This document shows, piece after piece, positions 1 to 14,531 of a stretch of DNA of 64,000 bases (the stretch's first letter is position 1; every line of letters begins with the position of its first letter). The stretch is from contig CM028914.1 in NCBI GenBank assembly GCA_016801845.1, forward strand, positions 996,501 through 1,060,500, written 5' to 3'. Origin of the DNA: Polydactylus sextarius (taxonomy: Eukaryota > Chordata > Actinopteri > Polynemidae). The position numbers and the translations under genes were made by a program. The notes beneath the pieces were generated by a model. That model searched no databases. It worked only from the letters and a program-made list of their open reading frames with translations, and was not told the DNA's origin.

Positions 1-57
1 TAGCTGACGTTAGCTCACGTTAGCTGACGTTAACTGACGTTAGCTCACGTTAGCTCA
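1..57. repeat. 10-bp tandem repeat at the window edge
   Basis: About six copies of a TAGCTGACGT-like decamer (variants TAGCTCACGT, TAACTGACGT) run from the first base. The array is cut by the window border, so its full length is unknown. Confidence 0.9.
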
Positions 58-944
58 TTTTATTCAGGTGAAAAGAGACTTTATACGTTGTCTCCTGTTG
101 CTACGATCAAATCAGTCGATGTCAGGAAACATCGACCCCTGTAGGTGGAGATGGAAACTGCAGCGTGATCATAAGAAACAAATGTGTTTGTGTAAATGTC
201 ACTGATACGTTTAGAAACAGGATTGTTGAGAAAGATAACAAATGATAATAGCTGAAAAGAGGCTACGACATTATAACAACATTATAAATAACATTATAAT
301 AAAACTAACAGTCTTCACATTCAGGTTCCTCAGAGGATCAATCCTCATTGACACTTCATCACCTCTTTTTAGTTTGAGATTCTTCTTGTTGATCCAAGAC
401 GTCAGTATCACAGCTTTTGTGGCGTCAGACGTGATAATAATTAAAATAAAGTGTTGATAATTAACTCTTTATTCTAACATGTCTGTAAACAAATGAAAAC
501 CCAGATCACGTCAGGAAGAACAGCGCCCTCTTTCTGTTTTATGTGGAGGATTTTAAATTGATCATTAAAATGATTATTTTAGATCAAATCTGATCAATAA
601 AAACACCAGTAGGTGTAACAGTAAGTTGATTCTGTTAAGTGTTTAAATTAATAATTAACCGTTCACAACATCTATGAACTAAACTCTTGTTGTGAAGACG
701 TGTAAGAAGATTTTCTCTCCAGTTTAACTTCTTACTGTAATAATCCCTCCAGTATCAGTAGTTTCATTGAAATAATCGCCGTGTTAATCACCTCTTGTCA
801 AATTATGATTAGTTTTTTTTACTCACATTATTGTGATTCTTCCTCCTGTGACTCATAAAACCTGTCATCTCAAAGTTAAACAGTGAAGCTCAGAGTTGAC
901 TTTTCAGTCTTCTCTATTTTCAGACAGGAAGAAAAAAAAAACCC

Positions 945-1475
945 TGTGTGACTTGATCTTATTCCTTTTATTACAGGGATATTGCAGCTTTAAATCCTTT
1001 TGGTTGCTAAGTAGCGAGTGCCCCTGTGCTCCCTTAATGGGCCTGATTTGGTATTCTGCTCTGATGCCAAGTCTTATTTTTGTATGCGAGACAAAGTGTT
1101 TTGATGGAGGGTGATTGCTGAAACGTCAGTGTGTCTACCAAAGGCTGTTTTTTTTTTCTTTTTTTGGTGGAGAGTGAGAGTTTTATGGCCTCTCACAGTA
1201 CAGTACACTGTGTGCCTTCTGCTCAAAACAAGAACACAGTCGATTGAATTTTGGATTCGCTTCATCATCCCTCCCTCCTCCCAGCAGCTTTGTTGTCAGC
1301 GAGCAGCGTGTGTGTGCGTCTGAGAGAGAGGGATGTGAGTGCTCACGGTGTGTGCTTGATGCACGTGTCTGTATGTGTGTGTGTGTTTGAATGTGTGTGT
1401 GTGGTAAAAGTCAATTATTGCAAAAGGCTGCCAATTAATTTGCTCTCCTGGAAATTCAAATGATACTGTAGAATG
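945..1475. promoter_or_regulatory. candidate conserved non-coding block
   Basis: Unique sequence with balanced composition (for example GGGATATTGCAGCTTTAAAT at 977 and CAATTATTGCAAAAGGCTGC at 1412), unlike the AT-rich decayed intron around it. Picked by eye; no coding potential. It needs a multi-species alignment. Confidence 0.35.
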
Positions 1476-1595
1476 CACACAGTCATAAACACATGTGTAC
1501 TCACAAATCAAGCACACACACTCACACACACACACACACACATGCACACTCTGTCTGCAACACACAAACATGCAGACAGCGACACACACACATAC
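1368..1595. repeat. patchy TG/CA microsatellites around a unique core
   Basis: TG tracts (1368-1404) and CA tracts (1513-1541 and 1555-1595, interrupted) flank a compact unique segment at 1405-1475. Confidence 0.8.
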
Positions 1596-1679
1596 ACTGC
1601 TCACCATTAACTCGAAAGGAAGGAGAGGATGCACAGACTGCAGACATTTGTTTGCTCCAGACTGTGATGTTAAATTAGG

Positions 1680-1855
<176 letters not shown>

Positions 1856-1984
1856 CTCTTACTGGATGAATAGTGAACATTGCTCAAAGGGGCTAAAGCA
1901 GGATCAGGTGGAATCGCTCCGTCTTGTCCCCAGGTATTCTGGGATTGTCTTTTTTTAGGCGAAGGGTCCTTCAGTGTGTGTCAA

Positions 1985-2517
1985 TGTGTGTGTGTGTGTG
2001 TGTGTGTCGGTGTGTGTGTGTGTGTGTCAGGGATGTGACGTGACGAGCTGATTGTAACAGATGAACCTGTCTGTGGTTTTAATTTTTAATGACTAAATAA
2101 ACAACAAGTAACGTTAAAGTATATTTGCATAAAACCAAACAAAACGTCAGATAACAAAGTTAAACCAGAGTTTACTGAAGAAAACTGGAGTTATGTAAAG
2201 TGTGTGTGTGTGTGATGTGTGTTTGTGATGTGTGTGTGTGATGAATGTTTGTGATGTGTGTGTGTGTACATGTGGTACTGGCAAGGTCCAACCGTGCAGT
2301 TCTGTATAGCAATTAGTGGTGTTTGCCACATTTGGAGGAGGTGGTGCTCTGTGTATCTGGACTGCACATGTTGATATGAGTCTGTTTGATTCTTCTTGTT
2401 GTTTTTGTGTGTTTCTCTTTGATATGTAATTATCTCGTGTGGAGATATTCTCACAGATCACTGAGGTTTCATGACCTTATCTCACTTCATGCACGCTGCG
2501 TCAATGTAAGCTTCACA

Positions 2518-2555
<38 letters not shown>
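1985..2555. repeat. cluster of shorter (TG)n tracts
   Basis: TG tracts occur at 1985-2027, in interrupted form at 2199-2271, and at 2521-2555, with ordinary intron between them. Confidence 0.9.
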
Positions 2556-2559
<4 letters not shown>

Positions 2560-3873
2560 CATTAAAGGGTTTCTGAACACATTACAAAACCCTTTTCCAA
2601 AACAAAACAGAAAAAGTGCAGTGGCAGTGATGAGTGGTAGGTAGAACTGGAGGGAGATAAGGTTGTGAGAGCAGGAGGCTAAATTTAAATCGTAATTGGC
2701 CGACTTCCACAAGCTTGTGGGCATTTTAATGAGTCATAATAACTTCATTTAAAACCAGCTGAGCAGAAAATAGATTGGAGAGGAGCCTGTGGCTAGTATG
2801 GATTTGTGTTGCTTTGTGTGAGTGTGTGCGCAGGCGTGTGCGTATTCAACTTGACTGTAAAACCTACACACACGCGCACACAAACACACACACACACATG
2901 CAGAGTGCAGGAACGAAGCGGTGACATGTTTCACTGGACAGAGGAGACGATGGAGCAGCGTCTGTTTGTGCACCGTTGGACGTTTGTAACACGACGACGT
3001 CAGTTTGAACATTTACAACTGAATCATCACGTTAAATGTAAAAATATGAAGATGAGATTATAAGTTACAACCCATGATTTCATTTAAACATGTGGACTTG
3101 TTAGTGTCATTAATATCTTCAAAATACTCAAAATAACTTCAAAATAACAAAGAATCACTATCATTACCTCATATGGCTGATTCAAAATAAATGAATCCAA
3201 AAATATAATTATAACAATTATAATAAGATAAAGTTTATTTCCTTTACTTCAATCACCATCAGGTCAGATTCACACAAATAAAAGATAATAAAATAACTTT
3301 GTTATCATATATTCGTTGTTAAATCAAGTTTATTTGTAAAGAATCAAATCTTAAAACCATTGATCTCTGGTCTCTATAATAACTTATAGAAGATAAAACC
3401 CAGGAGGAAGAAAGTTTCTGTTATTTCTTTCGTTGTATAGTCGGTCAGAGTATTAACCGACAACATTCATGGCTCATACATCAGCTAGTGTTTAATACGG
3501 CGTCATACGTAGCTAAAAGTCAGCTACTAGTTTGAGTATTGATTGATTGGCAGTTGCAGTCGTCAATGCGTCAGTGTCTCTTCGTTTCACCTGAAGACGA
3601 TGAGTTTCCTCCGTGAGACCGTCGTCATGTGACCACGTGGCTGATTTAAAAAGTGCGTCGGTCGTTACGTCTCCACAGTGAAACATTGTCCCGTTGATGA
3701 TTGAACAGTGTGTCATACATTCACGTCTGCTATTAGATTTTCACCAACACTTGCAGTTTGTGTAATGAGGCCGTGGTATGTACTGACATCGGCACAAATT
3801 TAGTCGAGCCAATCAAACCTGACAGTTTGTTCATTGTGTGGTGACAGTGTGTGTAATTATTCAGGTTGTTTAT

Positions 3874-3875
<2 letters not shown>

Positions 3876-3930
<55 letters not shown>

Positions 3931-3967
3931 TGTGTGAGTATGTGAGTGTGAGTGTGTGTGAGTGTGA

Positions 3968-4012
<45 letters not shown>

Positions 4013-4024
4013 CGCGTGTGCGTG
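3876..4024. repeat. imperfect (TG)n with GTGA interruptions
   Basis: TG repeats are broken by GTGA and GTAT variants near 3928-3970 and end in TGCGTGCGCG. The interruptions suggest an old tract. Confidence 0.95.
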
Positions 4025-4079
4025 CAGTCATCTCTCAAATCTCTCTGTTTCTAAACGCTTCGACTCCAAAACTTTCACT

Positions 4080-4680
4080 AATTCTTTTGACAGTTTGCTT
4101 TGCCACGCTACAATGTGTTTGTAAATCTGAAATGAAATGTCATGATGGGTTTTTTTTTCTTCTTCTTCTTGCAAAGGATTTCGATTGTGTTCTGGTCCCA
4201 AATGGGAGAACAGAGTGGGAGGATTGTTTGTGACACAAATGGTAATAAAAGTAAATATTCTCTCAGGCACAACCTTTTATTGCATTATGTAAGTTGGCCA
4301 ATAGCTCTGGGAAACTTTTTAGATCAATTTCGCTGCGCAGATTAGAAAGCTATGAATCCCATTTATGGAAGAGCTCCCTCATGAAATGCTCTTTGAAACT
4401 TTTATATTTTCGGATGAAGAGAGAATGAACCCGGCTAAGCAAAGATCTGCCGACGGCACTTTCATGTGGAGGGAAGAAAGAAAGCAAGAGAAAGTGAAAG
4501 GAGACAGAGCGAGCGAGGCAGAGGGAGAAGATAAAAGCACTCCCAAAGCCATCTGGAAGTAGCCGGGACACACAAGGATCGCTTTTATGCGACTAATTCC
4601 ACTGGGAGGTGCGACATAAAGGCAAAAGCATGGATATTGTGTTATAACTGTTGAAAACAAGCAAGTGGCCACAGAATACT
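4080..4680. promoter_or_regulatory. candidate conserved non-coding block
   Basis: A 600-base stretch of unique sequence, densest at 4270-4440 (TTTTATTGCATTATGTAAGT, TATGAATCCCATTTATGG). No frame looks coding. The texture is typical of intronic enhancers of developmental transcription factors. Confidence 0.4.
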
Positions 4681-5029
4681 AATAGGACTGGTCAGAGGGA
4701 AGAGCACGTCGGTGCAGGAGTAAACAGGTCTTTGGATGGTCTCTGTAGGATTTGTGAGGTTGTATCGATCTAAAACGACGAGTCCACGCTTCAGACTGTC
4801 TGCTTCTTCTGATTATTAGTTCCTGGATCCTCGTTAGCCACGTTTTAGGTTCAGACAGAAAACAGGCACACACACTTCATCCTGTGTGTTAGCAGCAGTA
4901 ACTTTCTAAATGAGGCTGGATTGAGATTTGTAAGAATTCAGATGTTAACGTCTTGTGTTTAATTTCGTGTTTTTAATGGAACACCTCAGTGATTCCAACT
5001 GTAAATACAAAATCAAAAGCTTCAAGATG

Positions 5030-5180
5030 TTTCCGTGTCGCAGTGGCCGATAGCAGTTTAACAGGCCACTTAACGGGGTTTGGAATAAGCCTTCCCTCCT
5101 CACTGAGGACGGCCCACCCCCGCTACACGTTGCATCACATCTACTACACAGTGTGTGATCACACAAAGGCAACTGTTAAT
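5030..5180. promoter_or_regulatory. candidate conserved non-coding block
   Basis: Short unique block around ACAGGCCACTTAACGGGG, without simple repeats. Confidence 0.3.
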
Positions 5181-6130
5181 TATTACTGAAGGCTACAGTG
5201 CTTCTAACAGTGTGTAAAGACGCCACAGACGCCGTGATAAATACAAGAAAACAGTCATATTATTGCAGCGACAACGCTGTTAGTTTACATTGGCCTCAGG
5301 CAGGAAACTGTTACATCTGACCCCAGACCAGAGTGTTTGATTAACAAGTTTATAAAGAGAGACACATCACAAACGTTCACAGTGAAAGTTGAGACCAACT
5401 CGTCTTCATCAGACGTCCAGAGAATAAAAGACATAACAAGAGCAAACACACACACGACAACACGTTTCTGACAAACGGTCACATTTTATACAAAACCTCT
5501 GAAAAGAAACTGAGGATGTTTGGTTGAAGAGGATGAATCAACATCAGAAAACACAAAGACAGAAGAAGAAACTGTCACAACTGTGACACAGTTTAACTCA
5601 GGGCATTAAAATTTAATTTCCACCAAGGTTAGAGACTTTAAAAGGGAAAGAATCGACTGAGTAAATGTTACATTGTTATTAAATATCTGCATATTTAATA
5701 GATTTCACAAGAACTAAAAAGAAAATGTATCAGATTCTTTTATTTCCTTCAAAATCGATAAAAATGTTGGAATATTTTTCAGTATAAAGATATTTTGTGC
5801 TCTGTAATAAGTGATAGAGTCTTATAAAAACATTTTAAAATGTCTTTTTTATCAGATTTTATATTTGGGTTTAATTTATCACGTGATGTGAACACGAATA
5901 TTTCTGTAACACGAACACCGCTTACAACCACGTTTCTCAGTTTAAAATGATAATGTTACAATGAAACAAATTAAATGTTTGTCTATAAAATAACAACTCA
6001 TTGAGGAAACGGCAGGAAAAGAGAGAAAAAGAAAAAAAAGCAGCAGTGAGAAGCAACGAGAGAGGACAGGCGAACCCTTTGAACCGTACAGTCACCATTT
6101 GGCCTATTTCTGCCTCAGCTGATTGTATCC

Positions 6131-6173
6131 CCCCCCCACACACACACACACACACACTACCACCACCCCCTCT

Positions 6174-6215
<42 letters not shown>
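6131..6215. repeat. C-run plus (CA)n tracts
   Basis: A run of C is followed by CA repeats, a CCACCACCCCC spacer and a second CA tract. Confidence 0.95.
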
Positions 6216-6217
<2 letters not shown>

Positions 6218-6539
6218 CCCTACTTTTGGCCGCCTGCCAGCAGCTGTCATTGCCTCTACAGTATCAGTTCTGCTGTATCTATATCCAGAGCAGTGTGGAG
6301 ACGCGTGCACGGTGACGAGGCTGCAGGAGCCGACAAATCCTCACATCCAAACTGTTTTAACAGCAGGATCCATTTCACTTTGAGCCAAAAGAGAGGAAAA
6401 TCATTATCATTTGTTTTTGCAGCTGCTTATTTTATTTTATTTTATTTGAATCTTCATCTGAATTTTAGATTTTTATTCTCCAGTATTTGGTTTATTTATT
6501 TGTCCGACCGTCAGCAGAAAGCTGCTCTGTAGGTTGAGT

Positions 6540-7450
6540 GGATGTATAAATGCAGTACGCATGCCGTTAGCAAATGTCTTTAAACTTTATTGTGGCACAA
6601 AATAAAAGCAGCTGATCAAGGCCGCCAGAAAGCTGAGATCAGGCTCATAAATGATAACTAATTGGATCTCAATGTCATGTGTGCCGAGGGACTGAAGAGA
6701 ATCTGAACGTTGGGGATTTTCTCCATCTTTTTTTTCGAACTCACTCAACAAATAATCTCCTCGTGCTGACATCCTATTCGTGGAAAAACAGATGACTTAA
6801 TGGAAAAGAGCTAGTAACCTCTGTATGGTGTCATTTGGCAGATAACACAGGCTTGATGACTATAAGTTCTGTGGTATTTTGAGGTAAGTTTATTCCCCTA
6901 AATAGCTCTTGTTGTGAGATTTCCCTAATTGATCCGATTTGCCCGTTTGAAGTCAGCACTTATTAAGTTTTATGTGGAAGATTTAACAGGGTGGAAGAGT
7001 GGATTTTGGAATCAAACAAAATAAACAAGTATGTAAATCAGTGCACCTGAGTGCAGTTAAAAAAAAAACTGCATGTTTCAAGCATTTCCTGTTGTTAAGC
7101 CATTTGGAAATCCTATCATGTCTCCAGTTGTTTCTGTTGGCTCAGTTTGGCCTCAACTGACTCACATCAACAATTATTTAGCAACGCTCCGGTTTCTGTT
7201 TGGTTATTGCATCAATAACTAATCTCACACCACCATGTGGGAACATGGAGACGTTTAATTTCAGGTGCAGATTATTTAATGTCTGTCAGCTTTCACTTCA
7301 GAAATCTTCCCTCCTTTTTTCTTTGTCACTGTTTTACTACCTCAGTGATCAGTGGATCTGCTGCTTTCCACTCAGGCCTCGTGACTCCAGCCTTAATAAA
7401 CTCTGCATTGCCTTTGACAATGTGTGACTTGAAAGCAGGAAATAATGGGC
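6540..7450. promoter_or_regulatory. candidate conserved non-coding block
   Basis: Unique sequence including GTCTTTAAACTTTATTGTGG near 6574 and AATGATAACTAATTGGATCT near 6649. It follows a smaller unique block at 6216-6400, beside the CA repeat. Picked by texture only. Confidence 0.35.
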
Positions 7451-9119
7451 CCTAAACAGTAAATCTTTACAGGTTATTGACCAGGGGAGAGGGAGGGAGA
7501 GAGCGTGTAGAGGGGGTGGGGGGCGTCCACCTACTTCTCTGCTCCAGTGGCCATTTTGGTTCCTGTGAAACAAAAAAAGAGCTGAGATGTTTGGACAGAA
7601 GGACAATGAGACATGAAGCTGTGTGAATTCATAATGTTTTTAATGAGCAGGAGTCCGAGTCTCTAGTTTCACTGCTAAAAGTCTCGTCTGTGGCTTTAGC
7701 TTCGGTTTTATTCTCCAGCTCTCGTGGCCTCTCTGCTTTTTGTTTCCGCTGCTGCAGAGGAGGAAAATAAAAAATGAAAAAAGGGCCAGGGCAACAAGTG
7801 CTGTTGTTTCTGTTTTGTCAAACCTCAGCCTACCCAGAACCCCCCAGGCAGCAAACAACAGCTCCAATGAGTTTTCCTGCCCCGATCAGCAGCCATCTCA
7901 TCCCTTCCTCTCCTCAACTATAAATGCATTTACAGCACTGTAAAGAGGATGTCAATTGCTGGATTCCCAGCAGCTGGCTGGGCAACGGTCTGTGGTGGTC
8001 ACCGGGGTAAGAGTTCAACTGTTGGTCAGAGTCTCAGGTCCGTCTGTACGTCTTCCCAGAACAGTTACGATAAAACTAATAATGTTTCTGTTTGTAGCGC
8101 GACTTAACGTCCAGCGACCCAGCGTCAGGTTATGATGAGGATGAATCGAGTCTGTCGTCATCACTGACAACGTTTGGTTGTGACAAACGCTGTTCTTAGT
8201 GAAGGTAATGACTTGTCAGGATGGAGGAAGAGTAGTGACAAAGTGTTTCCTGTTTGTTCTCTCTACTCTGACTCTATCAAGTCAGGAACAATCTCTTTTC
8301 TTTCGTTAATTTAATGTTTTGTCAACAAACCAATTTGAAGCGTTTCTCTCTTGAACTGATCGTTTCTGCCTCAAGTTGTATCCTGCAGGACTTTTCTCCA
8401 GAAGATGCCAACATTTGTAATATTTACTCATTTTACCGCAGCAAAGATCTGAAACTACTGTGGTTGTTTGACGGGCGTCGCCTGCTCCTGATTCAGGTCA
8501 AATAGTTTTGGAAAAGTGTTGTTGAGTGAAGGAGCTGGTTTGAAGTTTTAGTTGCAGCAGAAACTGAACAGAAACATTCACTGGATGTTGGAGAAATAAA
8601 CAAAGTTAAGATGAATTAAGAGAAAAAGCAGAGAGAGAGATGACAGAGTCTTTTAACAGAACGATCTAAAGATAATATTTTATAAAAGTCTGTTCTCATA
8701 GTTCCAGCTAGAAACATGTTGATGTTGTTGTTGATATCCGGGACAGAGCGGTCGTCTCTTTAGTCTCTCGTAGTTTTATTGCTCGTTCCTCTGGTGGTTT
8801 TTCTGTGAATGGCTTTGAGCAGATTACACATTAACTCTCTGCCTCCACTGTACTCACATGTTGCTGCGTGTTGACTGAGATGTGAGTGTCAGGTTATTTA
8901 GATTACAGCTCTCTGACCTCCAACTTCAGCTCATATCAGCCACAGTCACTGACAAGACTGATCATTACAACTGATAGTTGATACTCATTGATCCCGACTC
9001 TGGTCCAGGGTTGAGTTTGTAAAAAAAAAAAAAAAAAAAAAAATGACATGACATGACCAAGTTACACAGTTCAACTACAACAATGTTTTGACTCAGACTC
9101 AAGTGAAGCTGAAGTGGAG

Positions 9120-9310
9120 CTCAATCTCAATCTCATCAGGGCCTCTTTCAACAAACTTTGGAGGAGTCCAGCAGCAGTAGGTCATTGATGTCAGCGTATA
9201 TATCACCAGGAGCCCACCCAGCCCTCGTCCAACCAGCATCTATTAGGACCAGACCCCGAGGCTCGTGAGAAATAGTCCACTTTGGCGTTTTAGAGCTGCC
9301 TAACTCACTT
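9120..9310. promoter_or_regulatory. candidate conserved non-coding block
   Basis: Unique, GC-balanced stretch just before a CA microsatellite. Confidence 0.3.
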
Positions 9311-9377
9311 CCTGCCTCTTCACACCAGGAGAGCCCCGGGTAGTTCCTCCACGCATTCTGCTCTCGTTTCCCTCCTT

Positions 9378-9437
9378 ACACACACACGCACACACACACA
9401 CACAGACACACACACACACACACACACACAGACACAC
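9378..9437. repeat. (CA)n microsatellite
   Basis: CA repeat with CG and GA interruptions. Confidence 0.95.
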
Positions 9438-9707
9438 AAATCCACCCAAGGCCCTGAAGATATCCGTACGGCTGTGGCCTGCAGGAGCCCACGGATACAT
9501 GTCAAAGCCACATTTTCTTCTCTCTTTTTGAAAACAGAGGGGGGTTGAAGGCGAAGCTGGAAACACATGGCACCTTTCACCTCTAGGGGCAGCGAGGGGG
9601 GAGGAGGAGGAGGGAGGAGGTCTGGTTTGGAGAAGGTGGGGGTGTTTTGAAACATTTGGTCAGTGTCTGGCAACAGCAGGGTAATTACTGTTACTGGACA
9701 CCGAGGA

Positions 9708-9709
<2 letters not shown>

Positions 9710-9765
<56 letters not shown>
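9710..9765. repeat. (TG)n microsatellite
   Basis: About 28 TG copies, followed shortly by an ATTG tetranucleotide run near 9791-9810. Confidence 0.97.
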
Positions 9766-9768
<3 letters not shown>

Positions 9769-11710
9769 ACACCCTGGAACAGACTATAATATTGATTGAT
9801 TGATTGATGTCGTCAATGCTAACAGTTAGTTAGCATTTAATACAAAGTAGTTTTGCTATAAAACATCACCAGTTTTACCAACCTCATACTTTCTGTGCAC
9901 GTTGCCCAGTAATCCTCCCAGTATTTGTGGAGATGTTCCAGTCTGGACCAAAGCGAAGCGACTGACTAAGAAAATCAAATGGAAAAAAGTACAAGTGCAT
10001 ACACACAAACATGTTTTAAGAGGAAATAAGTCAGTGTTATCATTATGTCACCAGTTGGCTGCAGAGCCTCATGGTAACAGTTTGTACCTGGAGCCAAAAA
10101 AACCAGAATCTTCAGCAGCACAAAGAAAAAGACGAGAGTTTTTAAATGTTGCATGAATATTTCTGTCTATTCACGTCAGCAAACACTTTAAACCAGGTTC
10201 CTCTGACGTCAAGACAGTTTGAAAAGGAAGGAGGAAGGAGAAAAAGAGGTAAAGGAGAGGAAGGGACTGCAGGAAAGGAGGAGGAGGAGGAGTGGATGTG
10301 TGGACTGAGATGCCCTCCATCTCCCGGGGGGCAAAAAGCTCTGGAAATGGCTCCGTCGTTCAGGGAAAGTAAGGCGAAGAAGAAGAGGGAGAAATAAACA
10401 GTGGCAGAGAACAGGAACAGCGAGGGCAGGAAACTGTCTGTGACCTACTGGACAAACAAATTGGTTTGGAGGCAAAATGGATTAAGAGGTTGAGCTGGGC
10501 AAAAAAACAAGGGTGACTGATGTTGCAATGTGAGCTCATCCATTTTGAAAGGAGGAGGGGGTGAATTTAGAGGCTTCGTGTGGAAGTGTCTGGTGTATTT
10601 TCACTGTGTGTGTGTGTGTGTGGAAAGAGAGAGAGAGCGTGTGTGTGTGCATGTGAACACTCGGCAAGTCAATATTTGTCTGCTTTGCCACGTCCCTAGA
10701 CATCCCATTCGGTGCAACAGACCGTAAAGCTGTCAAATGCGACCTGAATATTCTCTGTCTTCATCTGTTTCCTCCTTTTTCTCTCCCTCCCTCTTCCTCG
10801 TGCTCTCTCACTTCCCTTTGATTTCTTTTTCCTCTCCGTCGATAACAATATCATCGGGAGCAAACATGTTCCTGTGCTTTTGATGACATGTCAACACACA
10901 CACTCACACATTCACACACACGTTCACACACCTTCAGAGAGAAAAAGTCAGATTATCTTTTTTTATTCATAACGATTTGTTTGATCACATCATCAAGTTG
11001 TTTGTGACCGTCTCAGTTTTCTATTGGCTGCAGCGTCGTAACATAAAGAACATTGTTACATTGTGTTTGTTCAATATATTTTTCTCATATTTACTGTTTC
11101 TTCCTCAGATCAAAACAAGACTGAATCAATAATGTTTCTTACCTGGAGAACTTTTATAAAGACACGTTACACAAATAAACTCAATACAATTGGTGTTAAA
11201 CGTTGTCATGTTAGCGACTGACTCCTGCTAGCATTAGCATTAGCATCGCTGTTTCTATCTTTCAAATTCCAAACACTTGATATTTATCTAATAATTAAAC
11301 AGACAGGCAGATAACTCTGCACCTTCATTCAAAGTCCATTATCTAATTTTCCAGCTGTGTTGTGCCATAAAAAGATTAAATAAATTATTTTATAGGTTTA
11401 TCTTTATGATATCAGCATCTTTTGCCAAAATACGTCATGGAAACTCTGTCGTTCTCTTTGTTTCTGTTGACTCCACCTCCTGCATGTTACCATCTGTCAC
11501 ACGTTAACATGTATGTCCGCTACGCTAACGATACATTACCTGAAATACATTAATGGACATGAAAAGATGAATTCAAATATTCTAAACGTCAGTTTTACTC
11601 TCATTATATAAAACGTCACGATATGGAAACAGCTCTGACTGTAAATGAGCTGCAGCAGCTGGTTATAATGTGTCTGCAGGTTTAGTTAAGTTAAAGGTAA
11701 GAAGTCATCC

Positions 11711-12060
11711 TGTGTGTGTGTGTGTGTGCGTGCGTGTGTGTTTGTGTGTTATTATTTTGAGAGGCTGCCTGGCTCAGGCCCAGTCTTTTCCGAGCCTTGA
11801 TAAAAACGTGCTGGGAGCATGTCGGTACACACCTACTTCACTACAGGGTACAGGCAGTACCATGGTCTGTCCTCTCCAATTGGCAGCCTCTGTGCTGCTG
11901 TACCACTGATAAGAGGTTGGTGTAAATAAAACTGTACAGCACAGGCCGTTATAACACTGGAGTTAGAGTAAGGCTGAGGACGGAGGGAGGGAGAGGAGAG
12001 GAGCGTGTGGTGTCTGTACTCATTGTTCTGACAGCATACTGTGTCTCTGTGTGTTCCTGC

Positions 12061-12122
<62 letters not shown>
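11711..12122. repeat. two (TG)n microsatellites flanking a unique block
   Basis: TG tracts occur at 11711-11750 and 12066-12122. Between them lies unique sequence (11755-12060) without repeats. Confidence 0.9.
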
Positions 12123-12125
<3 letters not shown>

Positions 12126-12319
12126 CCTTGGTAATTTCCATATGAACCAGAATGAATTTTAGATGCTCAGATTAAGACTTAATGTCATAATTTGTCCTTT
12201 GCTTCACTTTAGTTTAACAATAAATAATAAAGTTATGAACTAGTTGAGACAGTGGAAGTGAAATGAATGAAAGTCCTCAGAGGTTTAGTAAAACCAGTGT
12301 GTGTGTGAGGGAGGAAGAG

Positions 12320-12501
<182 letters not shown>

Positions 12502-12835
12502 TTATGGATTTTCGCTGTTTTTTGGGACTCTGAGTCCTGTCTTATGTAAGACATTTATGTAGGCTCAGTGAACAGCCAGGCTATGTTTTTGTTGGTGACT
12601 GTGCTTGTCTGCCTCCCTCCCTCTGTCACACACACACACACACACACGGATATACATGCACATTTGGTCTCTAATCTGTCCGTCTCTCTGCTTCCTGCTC
12701 TGTTTACGCTGTTAAAAACCTCTGAGTGTGATATTGGTCGTCCATCGACAGAAACCCTGTAATTAGCCTTTTTAATTTCCCATTTAGCCTCTCTGACTCC
12801 TGAGAGCAGATCATTCAGCCAGTGCACAAATGTAC

Positions 12836-12838
<3 letters not shown>

Positions 12839-12892
<54 letters not shown>
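12839..12892. repeat. (AC)n microsatellite
   Basis: About 27 AC copies. A smaller CA tract lies at 12627-12648. Confidence 0.97.
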
Positions 12893-12898
<6 letters not shown>

Positions 12899-14467
12899 AG
12901 TGTCCTGGTGCATTACAATCAGAAGAAGAACTGAAGCCGTGTCATGTCAAGTTAACTTTCACAGGTTCATTTTTGTAAAATAGTAACTCACAGAGGTGAT
13001 GAACCACCAGAGCAGAAAGGAAAATAATCATAGATTTATGTTTATTATTATTATTATTATTATTATTATTTTTATCAAACCAATTTGAGTTTTAACTAAA
13101 ATGTCTGAAAACCTGTCACTAGTTGATCCAGAAGAAAATATTCAGCTTTTCTAAATATGTTACTTCAAGTCCAAACACTCTTGACCCATTTTCTTCTCAG
13201 TGTGATAGTTTAGTGTCAGGATCTGACTAAACTACAGGTAAACTCCTCCACTTGTCTCATAAATAGGTCTGACATTTAGTGGCTGTTTGTTTACTGCCGT
13301 GTGTTTATGTGTAAAGAATTTCACCGTCGTTAGTTTGGTATTTTCTGTTACAGGAGGCTGATTCTCCTGGAACAGTTCAGCTCTATTGTTGAACTTTTCC
13401 TCAATGTGGAAGCTCTTAGACTTTTTTTTGGTGTAATGGATGTTAAATAGTGTCATGCCATCTCATGCAAGCGCGCATGTGAGACCATTTGACGACTACT
13501 GTTGCTGAAACAGAAGGTCTTTGCATGCCTTCGCTGATTTCTTGAAAAAGTGTTTTCAATTGTGTTTCTGTATTTTTTTTTTTTTTTTTTTTTTTTTACT
13601 TAATGTCAGTAACATGTCAGTAACAAGATCATTTAATGCACGTGTTTGAGTGGAGAGACTGAAGTTTCAGCAGATTTCTAAATGATTAGCGTCTGTTGAG
13701 GATGAGTCGCAGCGTTTTCTTTATCTTCGGTGCAGGAGGAAGCGTATCAACGCCGTGGCCTACTTCTCATGTGTCGCTGAGAGCAAAGACAACACTGTTA
13801 CTCTTATGTTTAATTCCGTGATTGTCTTTGATGAAAGATTCTGTTTAGACTCAGATTCCCAAGAGGTTCGTCTGGGGCATCTGTTGCCGACGTAGCATAT
13901 AGACTCTACCTGTGAACGAAAGTAGGTTGAAACAACAAGTGTCAAGTGTTGAGTTTGGGCAAAAATATTTAGTCTCTCGCCTTGAGCAGCAGCAAAGCAG
14001 AACTATCATCCCAAACAAACAAGACCATTCTCTGCCTCTGACATATTCCTTTCAATAAGAGGAGCTGCTGAATGGCGGCATTATGAGATCACATCACTGA
14101 ACTGGATGATGTGAGAGCTGATGATGGTTTGAGAGTCGTTACGCCCAAATACACTCATCACAGCCACAAACCTCACAAACCGACGCCGAGGTTCATTCTG
14201 CATCGCGACAGTAAAAAGGACGGTGAACCATCAAACATCGAACGTCGTCACAAACCAGCAGATTATTTAAGGGAAAAGGGAAAGTGAACCCATCATACGT
14301 CAGGAGAAATTACAGACAGTTAACGCGGCCGCGGCGGCTAATCCACAATCATCATCACGTCCACATGGTGAAACGTTGCCTCTGTTTGTTGGAGTGAAAT
14401 ACTCTGAGAACCTGACAGATCACCAGTTATATTTACACAATTTTAACGTAAAGTAATGACTTAAATA

Positions 14468-14470
<3 letters not shown>

Positions 14471-14531
<61 letters not shown>
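14471..14531. repeat. compound (AT)n(GT)n microsatellite
   Basis: About 19 AT copies run straight into about 11 GT copies. Confidence 0.97.

Noticed and set aside
9021..9043. Run of 23 A, and T run at 13573-13597, as SINE or retrogene tails
   Set aside because: No tRNA-like head, A/B boxes or target-site duplication was found next to them.
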